From Chamaecrista fasciculata (lineage: Eukaryota; Streptophyta; Magnoliopsida; Fabales; Fabaceae), in contig QANZ01047971.1 in NCBI GenBank assembly GCA_003254925.1, positions 198,852-262,851 of the forward strand: 64,000 nt of DNA, read 5' to 3'. Shown here piece after piece: positions 1-11,559 of the stretch. The notes beneath the pieces were generated by a model that saw nothing but the letters and a program-made list of their open reading frames with translations, was not told the DNA's origin and ran no database searches. Each line of letters opens with the position of its first letter. The stretch's first letter is position 1. The position numbers and the translations under genes are program-made.

Positions 1-1718
1 TGTATGTAAAATAAATAAGGGACTAAATTGTTAACTTTGTAAAGAAAGAGAGACCAAATAGTAAATTTTCTCTTATTTTTAATTTCATAGACTATAGTTT
101 TAAACATGGACGACCAGAAAGGGGTGGAGCCATATAATATAAGATATATATATATATATTAGTTATACATATAAATACCTGTATGAAGAAAGGTCGTAGA
201 GAGTCGAAGAATTAATTTAGACTTTCTTACTGCTTTTTTAACTTTATACATTTATTCCTTGTCATTTATTTTGTTTTATTCAATAGTTTTTCCTTTATAG
301 TTTCTCGTTTTCCAAGCACCGTATCAAAACAAAAAAATTGCCTCTTACAATTCATCATTCTTCAATATTTCATGATTCGCTCAAATTCTAATGGGTTCAT
401 TTTCCATTATTCTCTCTTTATAATTTATGTCATTTAATGTAATAACTTAATATATTAAGAGATGCATTCAATTTTATGTGAAAACTTTGTTTGAGTTTAA
501 TAACCTAACTTTAAAAATAAGATGATATTTATCGTTAATTTATTGAAAAAAGTTAGTCAAAAAATAAAATTGACTAAAATGTAAAACATTGTGACGAAAT
601 TGACCACAAAAAAATATTGAAGATGAAATTGACAGTTGGTGTGATATTTGAAAACGAAAAAGATACTTTTACCTATTATAAATATGATTAAAATAATAAT
701 ATATTATTATTTACATATATGTAAACAATAAATTAACAAATATGATCAAAATTTTTGTTTTATATTTATATAATATTAATATTTTATATTTTACATAAAT
801 ATATATTTCATGTTAGCCCCTCTCATCAATTCCTGATTCTGCCCAAGACCAAGAAGGTAATAACAATTAAATAACTATTTATTTTATTTCCATTGTATTT
901 AGAACATAAAAGGTTTTAATTTAATTTTATATTCTAATAAACTAATAGAAATTAACATGTATTTATGTAAAATAAATAATGTTATAAACTAATAGAAATA
1001 TATTCTATACGTATCAAATTTACTTGTATTGATAAAGCACACATAATGTTATAAAAGATAATAATTAAAGAGATGATATAAAATATAATCAAAATTATTT
1101 CCAACAGAAGAAATCCACGTTCCACTATTCACATCCTTAAAAAATATACATGAATTAGAATAAATAAATCGTTCCTACTTTATTTGCGACAAAAATCGCA
1201 ATAAAAAAATGCACATTAATGCAATTAATGTAATAACTATATATACGCATGTATGTACATTCAATATACCGTGCTTACTCATCACCAGCTCCATTACAAT
1301 AAATAATTCAATGGAGGGAAAATATCAATTGGTTCAAATGGTAAATATTTTTTTTGTTTGGTAGTTAAAAATTTAGGTGAGAGGATGGCACCCCAAGGTC
1401 AGGGCAGACCTCCGGGCTCAAATTAAGAACACTTACAAATATACTTACAGATAACTCACCAAATGAGACATTACTAGAAATCGAACTCAAACCATGCAAT
1501 TGTCATGAGTGGAAGGTGATCAAATGAGCCAAACCTCGTTGGCTCAAATGGTATATATTTTGGTATCGCTTACTTTGTAAATATAATTACTCATGTTAGA
1601 AAATGAGAAGATCTCACGCCATAGTCAAGTATGTGATATAAACATCGAATTCAGTCGGAACAAAACTCAGGATTGAAAAAAATAAAAGAGTGGAAAGAAA
1701 ACATATTAATTGAAAAAA
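1..1718. other. AT-rich intergenic DNA with SINE-like fragments
   Basis: No convincing gene. Mostly AT-rich sequence with short TA runs. Around 1320-1700 there are two stretches with box-A-like TGGCTCAAATGG or GGTTCAAATGG motifs followed by degenerate tRNA-like sequence, which suggests decayed tRNA-derived SINEs. I cannot define their ends. Confidence 0.4.
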
Positions 1719-2230
1719 AAGGTTAAAATATCTAAATGTGCATCCTAATGTTCATTTCGATTCTTTATTCATAGTCAAAATGTTCAAATTGGCCCTATAT
1801 ATTGACAAAATATTTCATTTTGGTCCATAACTATTGAATATAGTCATTTCTCTCGTTTCAAATTCGAATGTGACGAGTTCAGAGTTACGTATTATTCTCA
1901 AAAAGTATTTTCTCTAGCTATCTAGTTGAAGACGTCAACAAATGAGGTCAAATTGATCTTAAAAATAGATCGCTCGTTACACGACCAAACAAACAAAATT
2001 GATCATATTGCTCTCGTGTTAAATTTGTATGCGACGAATTTAGAGCTACAAGTTACTTTTAACAAATCTTTTGAACTTGAAATTAGAGATGAGAGTAATA
2101 TGACCAAATTCAATAGTTTGAGACCAAAATGAAATATTTTACCAACATTTAAGACCAATTTAAAACCTCTTGAAATGTGAAGGACCAAAATAAATGTTAG
2201 GGCATACATTTAGGACAAATGACCCTTTAA
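1719..2230. mobile_element. long-TIR MITE, family A
   Basis: The left arm (about 1719-1800) and the right arm (about 2150-2230) are imperfect inverted repeats built from phrases such as 'caaaatgttcaaattggccc' and 'ggaccaaaataaatgttagg'. The interior carries two related segments (about 1854-1960 and 2010-2075) with a 'gacgaattcagagctac' type motif. The short ORFs on both strands here are by-products of the inverted structure. Related copies lie at about 11560-12345 and 51000-51450. No transposase is present. Confidence 0.55.
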
Positions 2231-2380
2231 TCCAAAAACATTAGATAAGATTATTTAGCTTTTTTGGCCACAATTTGTTAACAGGATATATCTTGAAACA
2301 TAAGTTTTTTTTTTGGTAACATCTTGAAACATACTTTTAAAGCTTTAGCTACAAAATTTGTTCGCCATACGTCCTATTTT

Positions 2381-2740
2381 AAATAATAAACTTTATAGTG
2401 CCCTTGTGGTGGTTTCAAGCCCCACATGAGTGGATAAAGAGTGTGTGTGTGAGAGTATTTAAGTGGGATATATGGGAATAAGGACTAACCCCCGCGTTAG
2501 ATGTTTTGTCTATTCCTGTCTCTGGTCAAAAAGAGAAACGCATGTTCATGAGAGGTAAAACTAGGGTGGGAGCGCAAAGTGCGTGCTTGAGGCATGCCCT
2601 TGTGGTGGTTTCAAGCCCCACACTGGTGGGGAGTGTGTGTGAGTATTTAAGTGGGTTATATGGAAATAAGGACTAACACCCGCGTTAGGTGTTTTGTCCA
2701 TTTCTGTCTCTAGCCCAAAAAAAAAATAATAAACTTTATA
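2381..2740 (+). mobile_element. dimeric tRNA-derived SINE with 17-bp target-site duplication
   Basis: AAATAATAAACTTTATA occurs at 2381-2397 and again at 2724-2740. Between them sit two head-to-tail copies of one SINE body: the first (from 2398) starts near box B, and the second (from about 2537) is longer and ends in an A-tail at about 2717. Both contain a box-B-like GGTTTCAAGCC, a GTGTGTGAG run, 'tatttaagtggg' and a terminal 'ttttgtccattcctgtctct' segment. One duplication pair around both bodies means the dimer inserted as one unit. A monomer of the same family lies at 5951-6052. Confidence 0.8.
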
Positions 2741-3039
2741 TCAATTATATTGAAATTTAAACTCATACGAGATTGAACCTGTAATTAAATCAAAAGAAAA
2801 ATAGTAGAGATATACATAAAATAAATTATACAGATGGCGATTCCCGTGCATGTACCATTTTTTTTTCTTTATTCAGGAAATTGCATTTAAAATTGAGATG
2901 GAATATATGAATTAATAGTCATCCTTAAATCGTTTTTTATTAATTATTATATTGGCCTGAATTAATTATTATAATTATTACTAGGTATATTTGCGACATT
3001 ATATTAATTGAATATTATACATGATAAACTAGAAAATGG
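2741..3039. other. AT-rich spacer, nothing recognised
   Basis: Low-complexity AT-rich sequence with no ORF, repeat boundary or RNA gene that I can support. Confidence 0.5.
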
Positions 3040-3650
3040 ACACACTTACCTAGTTCAACGAATGTGGGCTGCGAGAGCAAGTTGATCGTCCAAGTACCTA
3101 CAAGAACTTCACAGGGGGCCCTGCGAAGAATACTCCGACGCTCAAGTTAGTGTTTGAGAGATGTGAGAGTAAGAGAATTCTGAAAGGTGAGAAGTGGCTA
3201 ACCTTAGTCTGCTGAGTTGAGCTCTATTTATAAAGCATGGGGAGAGTGGTGGCTAGCGCGTGGGGCGCACCACGTAGCCAGGCACGATCTCCACCAGCGG
3301 AGGTGGTGGAGACCGAGATTTGCGGAGCAAGGCAATCGTGGGTGATTGCGTGTCGTTTCGCTAGGCGGGCGCCAGGAGACTGGAGAACGCGGGTGTGACT
3401 AAGCCCGTGACCCACGATCTCCCCCAGCGAGGATTGCGGAACCAGGCAGTCGTGGGTGACTGCGTGTTAGTCTGGAGGCACGCGCTGTGACCCTGGATGG
3501 ATCACGACCGCCCCTAAGTGTGCAGAGGGCGCTCAATTGGTTTGAGTGCGTCTTGCCATGTTCGGAGGGTTGAAGGTGCCCGGTTCAAGGACTATTCAGG
3601 CGTACGCCCAAATAGTGATGTATCAATACATTAATACCCGGCATTATCTA
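3040..3650 (-). mobile_element. LTR fragment or solo LTR, Ty3/gypsy-like, antisense
   Basis: This GC-rich island stands out from its surroundings. On the minus strand it reads as an LTR: a TATA box (complement of 'ctatttata', 3224-3232), then a CT-rich leader with 'cttgagcgtcggagta' and a 'ttcgcagg' block, typical of the R/U5 region of plant gypsy LTRs. No matching second LTR or internal domain is in the window, and I could not fix the ends or a target duplication. The 63-codon minus ORF at 3224-3415 is not a gene. Confidence 0.5.
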
Positions 3651-4216
3651 ACTTAAATTAGCTCATTAAATCGGCATGCACTTTTGTTTTGACTTGATTT
3701 CATAGCTTATTTTTTAAAATTTAAACGATTTTTTTTTTTTGGTTTTATAAATACACACACATTGGCTTACATAATCAGAAATCCTATGGAATTGAGTTTG
3801 AGCAAAATAAAAAAGAAACAATGCTATAAAAAAAATTGCAGAGTTGTTACTTGTTAGACTTTTTAAAAATTCAATTTTATATTTTAAATTTTAGTTTCTT
3901 TTAGTCAATTTTTTCACTTATGTTTTTAAAATGATTCAATTTCTTCCTAATGCTTATTCCATATGAATTCTTAAAGCATTTGTCCTATGTGTTTTAGTAT
4001 CTTAGCAAGGTTTTTATTGTTAAATACCTAAAAAAATGCTTGAATAGTATTTAAATAATTGTGAAATTTGACTATATTAATTATTCATAAAAAAAGTATA
4101 ATTTGAGACAACAAAGAATTTAACAAACGGTTTAGGCCATGTTTGAGAGTGTTAATGAGAATAGAGTGAATAATAGTAATTAATAGAATAGAAGGAGTAT
4201 AATTGAATATGTTATT
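3651..4216. other. AT-rich intergenic DNA
   Basis: Homopolymer-rich AT sequence. No coding or RNA signal seen. Confidence 0.5.
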
Positions 4217-4735
4217 TGAGAGTTTTTGTTGGGATATGGCTCCACTCTTGGTGGATTGGACCCAGTCAAATATAATCCAATATAATAATTATTAAATATT
4301 ATTATTAAGTGCATTAACTAATTATTTTAATTAATTAATTATTATTGGCCAATTATCATGGAAAGTAGGTTGAGAAGATATTTTTATAATATCCCACTAT
4401 TATTGATTTTTGATATATTCAAAAATATACCCACGCACATACACACGTTCAACGAGAGGAAGTTCCGGGAAGGGGAGTTATTTCCTCCAAAACATGGGTT
4501 GAATGTGTGTATGATGTGAGTCTCAATTGGTGTGTAGAGTGTATATTCTGAGATTAGGAATACACTCTCTAGCTTGCTCTTTCCAATTTTTTTTCTTCCT
4601 CTCATGGTATATTTGCTGTATAGACCGTTTGTACGAGGATTTGAGTTCGAGTTTATAATCGGGTCTTCGCGTGGGTATTTGGATTCGACATCCAGGTGCG
4701 CCCGAAGTCTTTTAGTTTTTAATGAGGAAATTAAT
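4217..4735 (+). mobile_element. possible copia-like solo LTR
   Basis: Begins with TGTTGGGATATGGCTCC, a start typical of copia LTRs. It ends near 'ggtgcgcccgaagtc', resembling the U5 end of such LTRs, and carries 'gaatacactctctagcttgc' in the middle. A GTTTT on each side could be a 5-bp target duplication, but the right end lacks the expected CA. No partner LTR or coding remnant is present. Confidence 0.3.
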
Positions 4736-4744
4736 GAAATACTA

Positions 4745-5645
4745 TTAATCTGCTCTGATTATAATCGTAATAAGCATGTTCGTTTGCGCTTTTTTTTTTA
4801 TCAAATTATAATCTTGATTTTTTTTATAATAAAACACACCCAATTACATTTATACCCCTATATATATACCTATAATTACCTATACTCTAATACATCAATC
4901 ACACATCATAAGGCTAAAATGGTAATTTACTTGAAATGGTCGACCGATTTTGTCAACGGTTGATCGAATATTGACCTGAGAATGTTATCAGGCACGACGT
5001 TCGGTCGACCGATGAAAAAAATGATCGATCGAATATCGACCTGAGAATGTTATCAGGCCCGACGTTAGGTTGACCGATGCAAAAAATGGTCGATCGAATA
5101 CCTGAAATGAGCCACATTGAAATTTTTTTTGGGTCCGGAGTTCTTTTTTACATTCTCTCTCATCTTGTGCCAAACGGTGGACTATTTTTTTTTGGTAGTC
5201 CACCGAATGTCGGGGCCTGATTCGAAAAAATACTACACTTTAGTCCTTTCGGTCCACCATTTCGGAGGCAAAAATAGAATGGTCAACCAAACCAAATAAG
5301 CACCTCACAAGTTGCCTATGATTATAATCATATTTTCACAATTCCCAAGGCAAACAGTGACACAATCTGATTTTTTTTAAAAGCAACAATCACATCCAAA
5401 CACACTTTCATTATAATCAAATCACATCTTACTTTTTCCAACTTTTTCTTCCATTTCTACCCCTATACAATTTATCAATTTACTTACCCTTCTATCTACC
5501 AACCACAATCATTATATACCTATTTCAATAATTTCACACCAAATAATAAACTTTCATCCAAACACCAATATACAAATAATCAACTTTGATTATAATCATA
5601 CTTTGATTATAATCAGAGCAGATTTTATCATAAGCGCAAACGAAT
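4745..5645. mobile_element. complex inverted-repeat (MITE-like) element
   Basis: AATCTGCTCTGATTATAATC near 4747 is the exact inverse of GATTATAATCAGAGCAGATT near 5605. A second inverted pair, GTTCGTTTGCGCTT (about 4779) and AAGCGCAAACGAA (about 5631), lies in the opposite nesting order, so the element is rearranged or one copy sits inside another. The interior includes a 65-bp minisatellite and AT-rich filler. No transposase. Confidence 0.45.
4938..5098. repeat. minisatellite, about 65-bp unit, 2.5 copies
   Basis: Units start with GGTCGACCGAT (4938, about 5002) or GGTTGACCGAT (about 5067). They share 'gacctgagaatgttatcagg' followed by a GACGTT segment. Copies differ at several positions. Lies inside the inverted-repeat element. 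Confidence 0.65.
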
Positions 5646-5936
5646 GGAGTCATAGATAGTGGAATATAATAAAATGATTTATTATTATTATTTTTTTCGA
5701 TATAATTCTAGTTAGATTTATTTGGTATATGAAAAGGTGAATAAAATTATAATTTTAATAAAATTAGAAGCACATAATTGTCTGTTAAATGCTAAGCCAC
5801 TTTGACCAAATACAAGGGTATTTATATAAAGGGTAAATTATATTTTGATACCTATAGTTTGGTCTTATTTTGATAGCCTCAGAGACAAAACGTGCTATTT
5901 CTGTATGACTTGCTTTTCACCGTTAACGGTTAACAC
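5646..5936. other. AT-rich spacer with a diverged MITE arm
   Basis: From about 5832 the sequence GGGTAAATTATATTTTGATA resembles the left arm of the GGGTAAATTACACTTTGGTA family found complete elsewhere. Its right arm was not found. The rest is AT-rich with nothing recognised. Confidence 0.4.
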
Positions 5937-6066
5937 AAAGGGACCTTGTGATGAATGTGTGTGTGTGTGAGTATTTAAATAGATTATATGGGAATAAGGA
6001 CTAATACTCGCGTTAGGTGTTTTGTCCATTCTTGTCTCTGGCAAAAAAAAAAAAAGGGACCTTGTG
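5937..6066 (+). mobile_element. 5'-truncated SINE with 14-bp target-site duplication
   Basis: AAAGGGACCTTGTG flanks the insert at 5937-5950 and 6053-6066. The body (5951-6052) is the 3' part of the same SINE that forms the dimer at 2398-2723: a GT-rich run, 'tatttaaatagattatat', the 'ttttgtccattcttgtctct' tail and a poly-A of about 13. Confidence 0.8.
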
Positions 6067-6434
6067 GTTTACTTTCATTAGCATTTAACTAAAAGTCTTG
6101 GTGTAGTTCAATCTTAATTATTGGTTTTCAGTGCATCTTAGTTCTCAATTTCTATTGTATCTTAAATTATAATTTATTTCCCAACAACATTTCTTTTTTG
6201 CGTCTAGGTCCTCTTCTTTTGGTAAAACAGATCAAAACACAACAAATTAAAATAATTAAAGGAGTTTCCTACAATTTCATCCAGGGACTAGAGAGTTATT
6301 AAAAAAATTGTAGAAAGATTGTTAGTGTTTTATTGAATCAGAATCTTCCCTCCTTAATTAATTACATATTGAACTCAAATATTTATCATTTTTGTCATAT
6401 TAGTCCTTGGGACACTAAACGCAGGTCTGTATTT
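6067..6434. other. AT-rich spacer
   Basis: No gene or repeat boundary recognised. Confidence 0.4.
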
Positions 6435-7265
6435 ATCATGGTAATTAAAACTGGACCGATCGGTTCAACCAGTTGGACCACGAATCGGTCTCCAGTCCGA
6501 TCCGAGTTGAAGAGAAAACCGGCCATGTAAAGAACCGCTAGAAAATCGGGCGAACCGGCCCTGAACTGCTAAAACCGGCAAGAACCGGCCGGGTTAAAAC
6601 ACAATCGGTTCCTTGTTTTGAAGAAAAAAAAATCAAACCAAGCAACCAGATCTGGATTCTGGATCGAGAAGAAGAAGGTTTGGATGGAGAAAAACAGATC
6701 TGAACAATAAAAGAAGATATAAATAAACAAAAAGCTTTGAAAAGAAGATGGACATCAAATGAAGATGACAAATAGTGGATGAAGAAGAATGAGCAGGAAG
6801 AAGGATGAGCAGAGCGTGAGTTGCGTATGACTCAGGAGACATTGAGAAAATGAAAGAGAATTGATAAGCAAACAAAAATTAAAAGATGCTTAGAAAAAGA
6901 AAAAAAAAGGGATTAAAATATACTGCACTTGGGAAATGGCCCTACTTGGGAAATGATGAAAGTCTTAAATGATTACTACTGGAAAACCAAAAATGAATAG
7001 TGGGGTTAAAAAGTCATATTTGATATTTGAATGTAAAGAGATTTTGTGAAATAAAATAAAATAAATTATGTATAATTAAATAATGTTTTATAATTTATAT
7101 TTTGTGCATTAAATAATTACTATTAACTTCTTTTTAAATTTAAATTTTATTTTTTTAGTCTTTTTTAATTTATTTATTTGTCACCGGTTGAATCCCGGTT
7201 GAACCACGATTGAACCATTGAACCTTGAACCGCTATCTCAACCGGTTCAAAACAGTAGAGTATAT
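6435..7265. mobile_element. non-autonomous TIR element, hAT-like, ends uncertain
   Basis: Both ends are built of CCGGTT/GAACCGG words in inverted orientation (left about 6445-6600, right about 7184-7260). The family resembles the hAT at 62238-63197, which also uses 'ggttgaaccattg'. The interior is unrelated filler with GA-rich sequence. I could not find a target duplication, so the ends are approximate. Confidence 0.4.
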
Positions 7266-7289
7266 TGGTTAATTTGAGTTAATTTTTTT

Positions 7290-8122
7290 GGCCAAAGTGC
7301 GAATTTGGTCATGTAACTTTGCTCCAAGTCCCAAATCAGTCCTATATCTTTTTTTGTCTTGAATTTGGTTCTGTATCTTTGCTCCAAGTCCCGAATCAGT
7401 CCTATATCTTTTCTTGTCTCAGTTTTGGTTCCATATGTTTTGAAAACCTCCCACCATTAGTCCTTTGTCCATTTTGAATTACAGTTTAGTCCTGAAAAGT
7501 TCAAGTCCCTTTCACTTTAGTCTCTGACTATCAAAATGAAAGTGAAAGAGCATCCCTGAAGATTCTCAAACCTTACATCTTGGTCCCTAATCCATGAATT
7601 CTTCATGAAATGGAATAAAAATACAAAAACAACACAAATTAAAGCAAATGACAGAAGGAGCAAAACTGAAAACGCAAAAAATTTAAAACCCATCAAAAAA
7701 TGCCTCAAACTTGTCGGAAAACATACGGAAATCACCGAGAAACTCAAGAACTCATCCGAAAATCCCAATATTTCCTCACTGAAATCTCACTCAAATAATC
7801 GCCCTCAAATACTTTAAGAAAGAATTTTCGAAAATCCAAAAATGAGAATCTTCAGGGATGCTCTTTCACTTTCATTTTGATAGTCAGGAACTAAAGTGAA
7901 AGGGACTTGAAGTTTTCAAGACTAAACTGTAATTTAAAATGGACGGAGGACTAACGGTGGGAGGTTTTCAAAACATATAGGACCAAAACTGAGAAAAAAA
8001 AAAGATATAAGACTGATTTGGGACCTGGAGCAAAGATATAAGACCAAATTCGAGACAAAAAAAGATATAGGATTAATTTGAGACCTGGAATAAAGTTACA
8101 GGACCAAATTCGCACTTTGGCC
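7290..8122. mobile_element. long-TIR MITE (GGCCAAAGTGCG family), Mutator-like
   Basis: Starts GGCCAAAGTGCGAATTTGG and ends with its near-complement ...CGCACTTTGGCC. Each arm is nearly 280 bp, with internal subrepeats of a 'tttgctccaagtcccaaatc' phrase. The arms meet around an AT-rich loop of about 260 bp (about 7580-7840). The flanks look like AATTTTTTT and TAATATTTT, too simple to prove a target duplication. The plus and minus ORFs in the loop are not genes. Confidence 0.7.
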
Positions 8123-8418
8123 TAATATTTTTTTAGGACAAGAATGTACAATAACAGAAAGCATAAAGTTCAATAATTATATTATCTTGTTGGTAATCAT
8201 AGTGAACTTTCTAGCTAAATCTATATATTTATGTACGGTTGTTCCAAAAGGATGGTATTATTATCCCTCAGGAATGTATAATTGATTCCCATGTTATAAT
8301 AAAGGATAAAATTTCGAATTGTTCCCTTATGAACAAAGTAAATTTTAAATTGATTTCTTATTCTTCGTTTGTTTCAGATATTGGTGCTATATATTTTTAT
8401 AATGTTTTTAGTTGGTTT
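8123..8418. other. AT-rich spacer left of the LINE
   Basis: No gene supported. A 63-codon ORF (8239-8430) has no recognisable motif and runs into the LINE target duplication. Confidence 0.4.
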
Positions 8419-11362
8419 AAAAAATATTGAATATGGCTGTGAATGAATAATGGGTAATTGATCAACATGAGCTCAAGGATATGGCTGTGAATTTCTTCAG
8501 GAACCTCTACATTCGTGACCCTCAACCTCCCACTATGACTGATGTGCCGAGGAATAAATTCCCCAGACTTTCAGAGGAGGCCATTAGAGAAATTCACAAG
8601 GAGATCACTGATGAAGATATTAAAGAAGCGTTTTTTAGTATGAATCCTCTGAAGAATCCTGGTCCCAATGGTATTCACGCAGCTTTCTTCCAGAATAATT
8701 GGGGTGTCGTGAGTGGTACTGTTTGTGCCTTCATCAAACTTTGCTTCAGGGATCCTCATCATATCAAACGGGTTAACGAGACTATCCTTGCTCTTATTCC
8801 CAAGACGGATTCCCCGGAAAGTATTAAACATCTTCGGCCTATAGTTCTTTGTAATGTCATTTACAAGTGCATCACTAAAATCATCTCTATTTGCCTGAGA
8901 CCTTACATGGATTTTCTCGTGGATCCAGCCCAATGAAGTTTTGTGGAGGGGAGGGCTACCACAGATAACATTATTATTGTTCAAGAAGCTATTCATGCTA
9001 TGGAAAGGAAGAAAGGGAAAAAAGGAATGATGGCTATTAAAGTTGATCTTGAAAAAGCTTCTGATCGCCTTGATTGGAGTTTCCTGGAAGACACTCTCCT
9101 TGATATTGGCATGTCAAGTCATATGGCAGGTGTTATTTTGGAATGTGTTTCTTCTGCCAATATCAGGGTTCTTTGGAACAAATCTCTTTCGGAACCTTTT
9201 AATATGGGGAGAGGAGTTCGGCAAGGTGATCCTCTTTCGCCTTTTCTTTTTGTTCTGTGTATGGAGAGACTTGATCACATTATAGGGAGAGCTGTTGAAA
9301 ATGGTAGTTTGAAGCCGATTTCTCTCTCTAGAAATGGTCCTAAGTTGTCTCATCTTTTCTTTGCTGATGATTTGGTCCTTTTCGCGGAGGCTTCTATTTC
9401 TCAGGTTGATGTCATCCTTGACTGTCTCAATACTTTTTGTGTTGCTTCGGGTCAAAAGGTTAGTGCTGAGAAAACAAGGATTTTTTGTTCTAGAAATATT
9501 CACATGAATATCAAGCAAGCTATTAGTAATGCTTCTCATTTCCCTTTGACGGCGAACCTTGGGAAGTATCTTGGAGTGCCTCTCCATCACGATCGGGGGT
9601 CCAAGAGGCACTACACTTTCATTATTGACAAAGCGCATAGAAGACTTTGTGGTTGGAGAATGAAGAAGCTTGCTTTTGTAGGAAGGGTGACCCTTACATG
9701 GTCTGTGCTTGGTTCCCTTGCCTCTTACTATATGAATACTACTCTGATTCCTAGAAGCATCTGTGAAGATATTGATAAACTTAGCAGACAATTCATTTGG
9801 GGGTTAAGTGATGGTGTGAAGAAAATGCATCTCATGGCTTGGGATAAGCTCTGTCAACCTAAAGAGAAAGGAGGATTGGGTCTTAGGTCTTCTAAACTTA
9901 CTAATTTGGGATGGGAACTTATTTCTAGACCTGACAAACTCTGGGTTAAGGTTATGAAAGCGAAATATCAATGTGGTGATAACAAAATTCCTGTTGTTGA
10001 TAAAAAAAACTACTGAATCCAACTGCTGGAGAGGAATTAGACATGCTTGGAAGTATGTGGAGAAGGGAATAAAATGGAGAGTTGGGGATGGAACTCAAGT
10101 TAGATTCTGGATTGACATTTGGTTGACAAAGAGACTCTTCTTAATTTTGCCCGTATGCCTTTTGACATGGACAATTTGAAGAATAATGTGTGTGATTATA
10201 CAAATAATGAAGGAGAGTGGAATTGGCATATCCTTCAATAGCAGCTCTCTCCCCGTGGTTTAATGAAACTTGCTTCTTTTTTGCCACCAAAGCCAATTGA
10301 CGGTGAGGACAAGATTGTTTGGAGATTTAATCATGATAATTTGTTCTCTGTCAAGTCTGCTTATAATCTCATTGCTAACTCTAATAGTGGTACATCTGAC
10401 CGTGGTTGGAAGTATATTTGGGACTGGCATGGACCGCAAAGAGTAAAGACTTGTGTTTGGTTGGCGGCAAGTGATAAACTTCTCACTAACCAAAACAGAG
10501 TTTCAAGAGGGTTAGCTAGTTCCAATGATTGTCGCTTATGTGTGGGTAGTATGGAAACTAGTCTCCATGTTTTGAGAGACTGTGATACTGCTAGGCTTTT
10601 TTGGGAAGATGCTATTCATCCATCCATGAGGGATGATTTTTTCACTGGAGATATTAAAAACTGGATCCATGCTAATATGAAAGTTGGCCACTTGTGGAAA
10701 GATAATGTCCATTGGAGAACTTTCTTCGCTACTGGAGTTTGGGTCCTTTGGAATTATAGGAATATGTGCATCTTTAATCCCTCTATGAGAGGCTGGGAAA
10801 ATCTGATGGAGAAAGCTTCGTTGAAGGCTGCTGCTGTCGAGCACTGTTGTGCCAATATAAATAACATGAAAATGGGCAAGGTAGAGAAGCTTATAGGTTG
10901 GAATTTTCCATCCCTGGGTTGGCATAAATGTAACGTGGATGGCTCTAGTATGCATGGGGCTGTTAACGGGCTGCGGTGGAGTAATTTGTGATTGTTCGGG
11001 TCGTTGGATTATGGGATTCATGAAAGGTTTGGGTACTGGTTCGGTTCTTATGGCTGAGCTATGGGCTTTGATTTCGGGGTTTGAAATTTCGTGGAATCTG
11101 AGCATTCGTGAGCTCTGTCATAGAGAATGGTCGGTCAACATAACTCACACTCATCGTGAAGGAAATCGTGTAGCGGATAGCCTCGCCAACGATGCCACCA
11201 GTGCTGACTTCTCTGTGAAGATGCTACCTTTTCCTCCCACTTACTGCAAAAACCTTCTTAGGGATGATTTAGCCGGTGTGGCCTTCCCTAGATCAGTCAT
11301 GTGTTAGTTTCTATTTCTGTGTTTTGTTCTCTGTTTCCTTGGAAAAAAAATATTGAATATGG
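8419..11362 (+). mobile_element. 5'-truncated L1-type LINE with 18-bp target-site duplication
   Basis: AAAAAATATTGAATATGG is repeated exactly at 8419-8436 and 11345-11362. It brackets a plus-strand non-LTR element (8437-11344) whose 3' end has a short A-run. Only the 3' two thirds of ORF2 is present: part of the reverse transcriptase onward. The ORF1/gag and AP-endonuclease regions are absent, the classic result of incomplete target-primed reverse transcription. Confidence 0.88.
8439..11306 (+). pseudogene. LINE ORF2 remnant: reverse transcriptase, zf-RVT, RNase H
   Basis: Homology starts just inside the truncation (WVIDQHEL...). The RT carries KVDLEKASDRLDW (the usual Tyr of this motif is Ser), RQGDPLSPFLF and the catalytic FADDLVLF (near 9360). 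A zf-RVT region follows, with WHGPQRVKTCVWLA and CRLC...ETSLHVLRDC motifs (about 10420-10590). Next comes a plant-LINE RNase H, starting NVDGS (about 10935). Inactivating changes: TAA at 8448, TGA at 8934 within the usual QSSF site, a frameshift in an A-run near 10005, another near 10138, TAG at 10240 and a frameshift near 10970. The RNase H passes from ...SIRELC straight to HREWSVNITHTHREGNRVAD, so the block holding one catalytic Asp is deleted. It cannot make a working protein. Confidence 0.88.
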
Positions 11363-11559
11363 TTATATCTCTTGGATTTATCTAACATGTTCCCTTAGGG
11401 CACATTTTAAGGTTTCTTCTGATTGGTTAGTAGAGCATCTTATATCTTGAAATCTACGAAAATTCATTTAAAAGATAATTTTTAATATTTTGAAAACTCA
11501 CTTGACCAATAAAAAAAACCTTAACATGTGCCCTAAGGGCACATGTTAGAAGGACCCAT
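11363..11559. other. spacer with short inverted repeat
   Basis: Contains 'aacatgttcccttagggcac' and its near-inverse 'gtgccctaagggcacatgtt' about 130 bp apart, forming a small inverted-repeat element (about 11384-11550). No coding. Confidence 0.4.

Noticed and set aside
3224..3415. 63-codon minus-strand ORF in the GC-rich island
   Set aside because: Lies across an LTR promoter and has no domain; GC-rich sequence gives chance ORFs.
4938..5098. CRISPR-like array
   Set aside because: Contiguous minisatellite units without spacers, in a plant nuclear region.
9114..9791. 225-codon minus-strand ORF opposite the LINE reverse transcriptase
   Set aside because: It is the antisense shadow of RT motifs (FADD, RQGDPLSP) that are clear on the plus strand; it shows no motif of its own.
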